Assembly (NCBI RefSeq): GCF_000955955.1
Contig: NZ_JYJG01000542.1
Span: 1-10,501 of the forward strand
DNA length: 10,501 nucleotides
DNA from: Lentzea aerocolonigenes
Lineage (GTDB): Bacteria > Actinomycetota > Actinomycetes > Mycobacteriales > Pseudonocardiaceae
Direction of reading: 5' to 3'
The translations under genes were made by a program, and so were the position numbers. This document shows positions 6,680 to 10,501 of the stretch, piece after piece. Numbering within the stretch: the first letter of the stretch is position 1; every line of letters starts with the position of its first letter. The notes under the pieces were generated by a model. The model had not been told where the DNA came from. It saw nothing but the letters and a program-made list of their open reading frames with translations, and searched no databases.

Positions 6680-6933
6680 CCGCTGTCCGGGAAGGCCTGG
6701 TCCGGCGCTCGCTGGAGGATGTGAGCGCTAACTGGCCCAACGAAGACCGGCCCAACGAAGACTGGCACAGCTGTGTGGTCACGACCGGCGTGTGCGCCGC
6801 CCGCCGCCGTGCTCGGCCGGCCGCATCGGGTGGAGGGAGTCCTCTCGGACGGAGTTGTGCGTGCCGCCCGGGACTGCTCTTCCACCGAATGGAAACCACG
6901 TCGGCACGCTCGGCAGCCGGTTGGCAGAGTTGA
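6676..6933 (+). CDS. Possible small or relic reading frame after catC
   Basis: An 85-codon frame starts with an ATG overlapping the catC stop, the same coupling style used elsewhere in this operon. It begins MTAVREGLVRRSLEDVSANW, then contains the repeat PNEDR-PNEDW. From about codon 40 it turns into Arg/Ala/Ser-rich sequence with poor third-position bias and no recognisable domain. I know no family for it. It is most likely the surviving 5' end of a lost operon gene joined to unrelated DNA, though a short genuine peptide is not excluded. Confidence 0.25.
   Translation: MTAVREGLVRRSLEDVSANWPNEDRPNEDWHSCVVTTGVCAARRRARPAASGGGSPLGRSCACRPGLLFHRMETTSARSAAGWQS
6734..6763. repeat. 15-bp tandem direct repeat, two copies
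   Basis: GGCCCAACGAAGACC at 6734-6748 is followed directly by GGCCCAACGAAGACT at 6749-6763, differing only in the last base; another GGC follows. The period is a multiple of three, giving PNEDRPNEDW in the frame of 6676. A slippage duplication is the simplest origin. Confidence 0.9.
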
Positions 6934-7007
6934 TCGTGGCGAGCGGCGCCGTGCACGCGAGCGGTCAGGACGGCCCGGCGGTGCACGAGTTCGCGGACCG
7001 GCTGTGA
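6876..7007 (+). pseudogene. C-terminal coding remnant upstream of pcaD
   Basis: In the frame ending at TGA 7005-7007, the last 40 or so codons have strong G/C third positions and a plausible amphipathic helical sequence: GNHVGTLGSRLAELIVASGA, then VHASGQDGPAVHEFADRL. Upstream in the same frame the sequence becomes Arg/Pro/Cys-rich without coding character, and no ribosome-binding site precedes the first GTG at 6792. It stops 19 nt before the pcaD start, as a normal operon neighbour would. I take it as the tail of a lost gene and cannot name the family. Confidence 0.35.
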
Positions 7008-7026
7008 CGACACGATCGGAGCATCA

Positions 7027-7797
7027 GTGATCTTGCACCACGTCATCGACGGACCGGAGGACGCCGAGGTCCTCGTGCTCGGCCCGTCGATCGGCACCTC
7101 GACCGGTCTCTTCGACGCGCAGGTGGCCGCGTTCGCCGACCGCTGGCGGATCGTGCGGTTCGACCTCCCTGGGCACGGCGGTTCCCCGGACGCCCCTGGC
7201 CCGTACTCGATCGAGGGGCTGACCGCGGACGTCATCGAGCTGCTCGACTCGCTCGGCGTCACGCGGTTCCACTACCTGGGCGTTTCCATCGGTGGCGCGA
7301 TCGGCCAATGGCTGGGGATCCACCACTCCGAACGTCTGTTAACGCTCACAGTTTGCGCCACGGCAGCCCAGTTCCCCGACCCGCCTCAGTGGCCGCAGCG
7401 CGCGGCAGTGGTCCGGGAGAAGGGCGTCGAGGCGATGGTGCCGTCACGGCTCGGCACCTGGTACACGCACGAGTTCGCGGTTCTCCAGCCCGACGAGGCC
7501 GAGCGGCTGCTGGACATGCTGCGCAACACCACGACCGAGGGGTACGCGGGTTGTGCCGAGTCGATCGGCACGTTCGACGTGCGGGCCGAACTCGGCGAGA
7601 TCACCGTGCCGACGCTGGTGCTCGCGGGTGCCGACGACCCCGCGACCACGCCGGATCTGGTGCGGGTCATCGCGGACGGCATTCCCGGCGCCCGGTTCGA
7701 GGTCGTGCCGGGCTCCGCCCACCTGCTCACGGCCGAACGGCCGGAGGCTGTGAACGCGCTGGTCGCGGATCATCTGACGAGGAGAGTCCATGCGTGA
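7027..7797 (+). CDS. pcaD: 3-oxoadipate enol-lactonase
   Basis: A 256-aa alpha/beta hydrolase, normal length, which opens beta-ketoadipate enol-lactone to beta-ketoadipate, the step where catechol and protocatechuate branches meet. The N-terminus LHHVIDGPEDAEVLVLGPSIGTS and FDLPGHGGS (45-53) are typical. The nucleophile is Ser87 in GVSIG, with Asp204 in GADDP and His232 in GSAHLL as the rest of the triad. GTG start, with GGAG (7018-7021) 5 nt upstream. The end overlaps pcaF by 8 bp. Codon 105 is TTA (7339-7341), the only in-frame TTA I noticed in the window; in actinomycetes such codons depend on a scarce leucyl-tRNA. Confidence 0.94.
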   Translation: MILHHVIDGPEDAEVLVLGPSIGTSTGLFDAQVAAFADRWRIVRFDLPGHGGSPDAPGPYSIEGLTADVIELLDSLGVTRFHYLGVSIGGAIGQWLGIHHSERLLTLTVCATAAQFPDPPQWPQRAAVVREKGVEAMVPSRLGTWYTHEFAVLQPDEAERLLDMLRNTTTEGYAGCAESIGTFDVRAELGEITVPTLVLAGADDPATTPDLVRVIADGIPGARFEVVPGSAHLLTAERPEAVNALVADHLTRRVHA

Positions 7798-8914
7798 CGC
7801 CGTCATCTGCGAGCCCATCAGGACACCGGTGGGTCGCTACAACGGTGCGATGAAGGAGCGCACCGCCCAGGAGCTGGGCGCGATCGTCGTCGGGGAACTG
7901 ATGCGCCGCACCGGGCTGGATCCGTCCGATGTGGATGATCTGATCCTCGGGCACTGCTATCCCACGATGGACGCTCCGGCGATCGGCCGCGTCGTCGCGC
8001 TGGACGCGGGCCTGGGTGTCGGCGTGCCGGGTGTGCAGCTCGACCGGCGTTGCGGTTCCGGGCTGCAGGCTGTGATCAACGCGGCGATGGCCGTGCAGAC
8101 CGGTGCCCAGGAGCTGGTGCTCGCGGGTGGCGTCGAGAGCATGTCGAACGCCGGTGTGGACGCGCTGGCTCGCGGCCGGACCACGGCCGGTGGCGTCAAC
8201 TACCCGGTGCCGGGCGGCATGCTGGAGACCGCCGAGAACCTCCGCCGCGAGTACGGGATCCCGCGGTCCGAGCAGGACGAGCTGGCGTTGCGCAGTCACG
8301 AACGTGCTGTCGCCGCACAGACTTCGGGCCGGTTCGCGGACGAGCTGGTGCCGGTGGGCGGCTTCGTGGCCGACGAGCACCCGCGGCCGGGGTCGACGCT
8401 GGAGAAGCTGGCTTCGTTGAAGACGGTCATGGACATCGAGGGCGCGACGGTCACCGCGGGCAATGCGAGCGGGCAGAACGACGGTGCCGCCATGTGTGTC
8501 GTCACGCATCCGGACAAGGCCGCGTCGTTGGGCCTGAGGCCGTTGGCGCGCCTGGTTTCGTGGGCTTCGGCCGGAGTCGAACCGGCGCGGATGGGCATCG
8601 GGCCGGTGCCGTCGTCCGCACGGGCGTTGCAGATCGCGGGCCTGAAGCTCGACGACCTGGACCTGATCGAGCTGAACGAGGCGTTCGCCGCGCAGGTGCT
8701 CGCCGTGACGCGCGAATGGGGTCTCACGGACTTCGACCGGGTCAACGTCAACGGGTCAGGCATCGCGCTCGGCCACCCCGTCGGCGCGACGGGCGCGCGG
8801 ATTCTCGCGACGATGCTGCGTGAGCTGGAACGGCGTGACGGCAGGTATGCCTTGGAAACCATGTGCATCGGTGGCGGGCAGGGGCTCGCGGCGGTCTTCG
8901 AGAGGGTGTCATGA
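7790..8914 (+). CDS. pcaF: Beta-ketoadipyl-CoA thiolase, shortened in the loop region
   Basis: A 374-aa thiolase-family enzyme cleaving beta-ketoadipyl-CoA to succinyl-CoA and acetyl-CoA. Active-site parts are present: nucleophile Cys88 (RRCGSG), NEAFA with Asn296, GHPVGATG with His329, and Cys359 in MCIGGGQG. Relatives are about 390-400 aa. In Zoogloea thiolase the Cys89-to-Asn316 distance is 227 residues; here it is 208, so about 19 are missing. The gap maps after ESMSNA (residue 121), where GVDALARGR follows directly. ATG start with GGAGAG upstream, overlapping pcaD by 8 bp; the TGA overlaps the pcaI ATG. Probably the pca thiolase from context, but the shortened loop could affect assembly or substrate fit. 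Confidence 0.9.
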   Translation: MRDAVICEPIRTPVGRYNGAMKERTAQELGAIVVGELMRRTGLDPSDVDDLILGHCYPTMDAPAIGRVVALDAGLGVGVPGVQLDRRCGSGLQAVINAAMAVQTGAQELVLAGGVESMSNAGVDALARGRTTAGGVNYPVPGGMLETAENLRREYGIPRSEQDELALRSHERAVAAQTSGRFADELVPVGGFVADEHPRPGSTLEKLASLKTVMDIEGATVTAGNASGQNDGAAMCVVTHPDKAASLGLRPLARLVSWASAGVEPARMGIGPVPSSARALQIAGLKLDDLDLIELNEAFAAQVLAVTREWGLTDFDRVNVNGSGIALGHPVGATGARILATMLRELERRDGRYALETMCIGGGQGLAAVFERVS

Positions 8915-9669
8915 ACAAGGTCGTGTCCTCGGCGGCGGAGGCGGTGTCCGATGTGGACGACGGCGCCACGCTGGCGGTCGGCGGGTTCGGGCTCTGCGGC
9001 GTGCCGAAGGTGCTGATCAACGCCCTGTACGACAAGGGGGTCGGCTCGCTGGGCATCGTGTCGAACAACTGCGGCGCGATGGACCAGGGCCTCGCGGTGC
9101 TGCTGTCGGCGGGCCGGATCGCGCGCGTCACCGGCTCGTACATCGGGCAGAACAAGGAGTTCGCCCGCCAGTACCTCGCGGGTGAGATCGAGGTCGAGCT
9201 GATCCCGCAGGGCACGCTGGCCGAACGGCTGCGCGCGGGTGGCACCGGCATTCCCGCCTTCTACACGCCCGCTGGTGTCGGCACGCTGGTCGCGGACGGT
9301 GGTCTGCCGTGGCGGTACCACCCCGACGGCACGGTCGCGATCGCCTCGCCTGCCAAGGAAGTCCGCGAGTTCAACGGCCGCGAGTACGTGCTGGAGCAGA
9401 GCATCCGCACCGACTTCGCGCTGGTCCGGGCCGCCAAGGCCGACCGCTACGGCAACCTGGTGTTCGCGAAGTCGGCCCGCAACTTCAACCCGCTGGCCGC
9501 GATGGCCGGACGGGTCGCGATCGCCGAGGCCGAGGAGCTCGTCGACGTGATCGACCCCGACGAGGTGCACCTGCCCGGCATCTTCGTGCAACGGGTCGTG
9601 GCGCTCTCGCCGGAGCAGGTTTCCGACAAGAGCGTGGAGTTCAGGACGGTGCGCCATGTGGAGTCGTGA
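8911..9669 (+). CDS. pcaI: 3-oxoadipate CoA-transferase, subunit A
   Basis: A 252-aa alpha subunit of the succinyl-CoA:3-oxoacid CoA-transferase family. With PcaJ it transfers CoA from succinyl-CoA to beta-ketoadipate. The signature GGFGLCGVP is at 24-32, followed by [16 protein letters not shown] (50-65), [32 protein letters not shown] in short conserved blocks (76-107), and FYTPAGVGT (117-125). The ATG at 8911 is preferred over a longer reading from 8863, because it gives the standard N-terminus, forms an ATGA overlap with the pcaF stop, and has a GAGAGGG purine tract just upstream. The end overlaps pcaJ by 14 bp. Length is slightly above many family members but nothing looks broken. Confidence 0.94.
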   Translation: MNKVVSSAAEAVSDVDDGATLAVGGFGLCGVPKVLINALYDKGVGSLGIVSNNCGAMDQGLAVLLSAGRIARVTGSYIGQNKEFARQYLAGEIEVELIPQGTLAERLRAGGTGIPAFYTPAGVGTLVADGGLPWRYHPDGTVAIASPAKEVREFNGREYVLEQSIRTDFALVRAAKADRYGNLVFAKSARNFNPLAAMAGRVAIAEAEELVDVIDPDEVHLPGIFVQRVVALSPEQVSDKSVEFRTVRHVES

Positions 9670-10282
9670 CGAGATGTCCGCCCGCGCGGCCCAGGAGCTG
9701 CGCGACGGCGAGTACGTCAACCTCGGCATCGGCGTGCCCACGCTGATCCCGAACCACCTGCCGCCCGGCGTCGAGGTCGTGCTGGAGTCGGAGAACGGCA
9801 TCCTCGGCGTCGGCCCGTACCCCGAGGACGCCGACGTCGACCCCGACCTGATCAACGCGGGCAAGGAGACCGTGACCGTCCTGTCTGGAGCGTCGTTCTT
9901 CGACTCGGCGCTGTCGTTCGGCATGATCCGCGGCGGCCACGTCGACGTCGCCGTCCTGGGCGCCATGCAGGTCTCGGCAGGTGGCGATCTCGCGAACTGG
10001 GCGGTGCCGGGCAAGCTCGTCACCGGCATCGGCGGCGCGATGGACCTCGTGCACGGCGCCCGCCGCGTGATCGTCGTGATGACCCACACCGCCAAGGACG
10101 GCACCCCGAAACTGGTCGAGGAGTGCACGCTTCCGTTGACCGGCAAGGCCTGCGTCGACCGCGTGATCACCGACCTGGGCGTTTTCGACGTGACTCCAGA
10201 GGGTCTGCGGCTCGTGGAGCTGGCGCCGGGCGTCGACTTCGAGAAGGTCCAGGAGAGCACGGCGGCGCCGATTAACCGCTGA
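9656..10282 (+). CDS. pcaJ: 3-oxoadipate CoA-transferase, subunit B
   Basis: A 208-aa beta subunit partnering PcaI. The catalytic glutamate that forms the enzyme-CoA thioester is Glu46 in the SENG motif (45-48), within [26 protein letters not shown] (21-32), [20 protein letters not shown] (87-106) and [17 protein letters not shown] (119-135) are standard family blocks. The ATG at 9656 lies inside the end of pcaI, a 14-bp overlap that fits translational coupling of a heteromeric enzyme. A second in-frame ATG at 9674 is possible but would drop a family-typical first helix. It is the last gene of the operon; no hairpin terminator is visible in the 26 bp before the next gene. Confidence 0.94.
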   Translation: MWSRDEMSARAAQELRDGEYVNLGIGVPTLIPNHLPPGVEVVLESENGILGVGPYPEDADVDPDLINAGKETVTVLSGASFFDSALSFGMIRGGHVDVAVLGAMQVSAGGDLANWAVPGKLVTGIGGAMDLVHGARRVIVVMTHTAKDGTPKLVEECTLPLTGKACVDRVITDLGVFDVTPEGLRLVELAPGVDFEKVQESTAAPINR

Positions 10283-10308
10283 CTTACCGGACAACGCCAC
10301 CGTGGGGC

Positions 10309-10501
10309 ATGCGCAAAGTCATGTTGATCCTGCCCGCGGTGGCGCTGTCCGTGCCCGCGGTGGCGCTGTCCGTGCTGGCGTCGACCGGTACCGCCCAGGC
10401 CGAGCAGGCCCCCGGCTGCTCGTCGACCACTCAGATCGGCTCCACCGGGTACATCAAAAAGGGCAACACCACCATCGCGTCGGTGAAGCAGTTCAAGGGC
10501 T
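10309..10501 (+). CDS. Small secreted protein, N-terminal part (cut by window end)
   Basis: The frame is open from ATG 10309 to the window end (64 codons). A Sec signal peptide is clear: basic n-region MRK, a long hydrophobic stretch (about residues 4-26), and a likely signal peptidase I site AQA-EQ near residue 31. The start of the mature protein (APGCSSTTQIGSTGYIKKG, then NTTIASVKQFKG) resembles small secreted actinomycete proteins of unknown function with a conserved SVKQ-type segment; I am not sure of the family. The h-region contains an exact 21-bp tandem duplication. No clear ribosome-binding site (only GTGGGG) precedes the ATG. It is probably transcribed separately from the pca operon. 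Confidence 0.7.
   Translation, partial: MRKVMLILPAVALSVPAVALSVLASTGTAQAEQAPGCSSTTQIGSTGYIKKGNTTIASVKQFKG
10333..10374. repeat. 21-bp perfect tandem duplication in the signal peptide
   Basis: The 21 bases at 10333-10353 are repeated exactly at 10354-10374. They encode PAVALSV twice, lengthening the hydrophobic core of the signal peptide by seven residues. The frame is kept. Confidence 0.9.

Larger units (their letters stand above)
6680..7026. other. Scrambled relic region between catC and pcaD
   Basis: About 350 bp with no complete gene. The rest of the operon is packed with overlaps or gaps of a few bases, so this gap is out of character. Coding-like third-position bias appears in pieces in different frames: frame of 6676 at the left, frame of 6792 at the right. 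A tandem repeat is present near the left end. This pattern fits one or more genes reduced by deletion and frameshift. No hairpin terminator or promoter was convincing. Confidence 0.55.

Noticed and set aside
6720..6770. CRISPR or attachment-site repeat
   Set aside because: There are only two directly abutting 15-bp copies with no spacers, no integrase and no tRNA nearby.
6618..7262. Minus-strand frame across the catC-pcaD gap
   Set aside because: It overlaps the ends of catC and pcaD, is Ser/Arg/Pro-rich and has no recognisable motif. It does not rescue the relic region.
8296..10260. 654-codon open frame on the minus strand
   Set aside because: It lies opposite pcaF, pcaI and pcaJ, which have clear catalytic motifs. 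The antisense product is Ser/Arg/Thr/Pro-rich and matches nothing.
10283..10308. Terminator after pcaJ
   Set aside because: The 26-bp gap has no stable GC hairpin followed by T residues; a downstream terminator would be beyond the window.

Overview
This is high-GC DNA with strongly GC-biased third codon positions, GTG/TTG starts, and start/stop overlaps of the ATGA and GTGA type. The families present (an EspR-like regulator, a MAB_1171c-type membrane protein, a DUF664 DinB protein, a PcaR-like IclR regulator and a beta-ketoadipate operon) point to an actinomycete. A member of the Pseudonocardiaceae (Lentzea, Saccharothrix or Amycolatopsis type) is my best guess, from gene style alone.

Layout. 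(1) Positions 8-739, minus: a short-chain dehydrogenase-like protein that has lost its catalytic triad. It lies back to back with (2) 768-1274, plus: a DinB/DUF664 protein. (3) Positions 1261-5464, minus: five tightly packed genes that look co-transcribed, in the order IclR regulator, type II NADH dehydrogenase-like flavoprotein, EspR-like HTH regulator, ImmA/IrrE-like zinc metallopeptidase, and a seven-helix MAB_1171c-family membrane protein. The last three form a regulator/protease/membrane-protein cassette. (4) Positions 5465-5565: the divergent control region, with two overlapping perfect palindromes that are probably the IclR operator. (5) Positions 5566-10282, plus: an operon for the catechol branch and the shared lower arm of the beta-ketoadipate pathway. 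It runs truncated flavin reductase, truncated muconate cycloisomerase (catB), catC, a scrambled relic region, pcaD, pcaF, pcaI and pcaJ. (6) From 10309, plus: the start of a small secreted protein, cut by the window end.

How the genes work together. CatB and CatC convert cis,cis-muconate through muconolactone to beta-ketoadipate enol-lactone. PcaD opens this to beta-ketoadipate, PcaI/PcaJ load CoA, and PcaF cleaves the product to succinyl-CoA and acetyl-CoA. The IclR protein is the obvious local regulator.

The main surprise is that this operon looks damaged. The first gene is cut after about 60 codons and joined out of frame to the last ~210 codons of catB. A ~350-bp stretch between catC and pcaD holds only gene scraps and a tandem repeat. 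PcaF is about 18-19 residues short in its loop region. No catechol 1,2-dioxygenase is present in the window. Upstream muconate metabolism must therefore be encoded elsewhere, or the catechol branch is decaying here while the shared lower arm is kept. No tRNA, rRNA, CRISPR array, insertion sequence or convincing hairpin terminator was seen.
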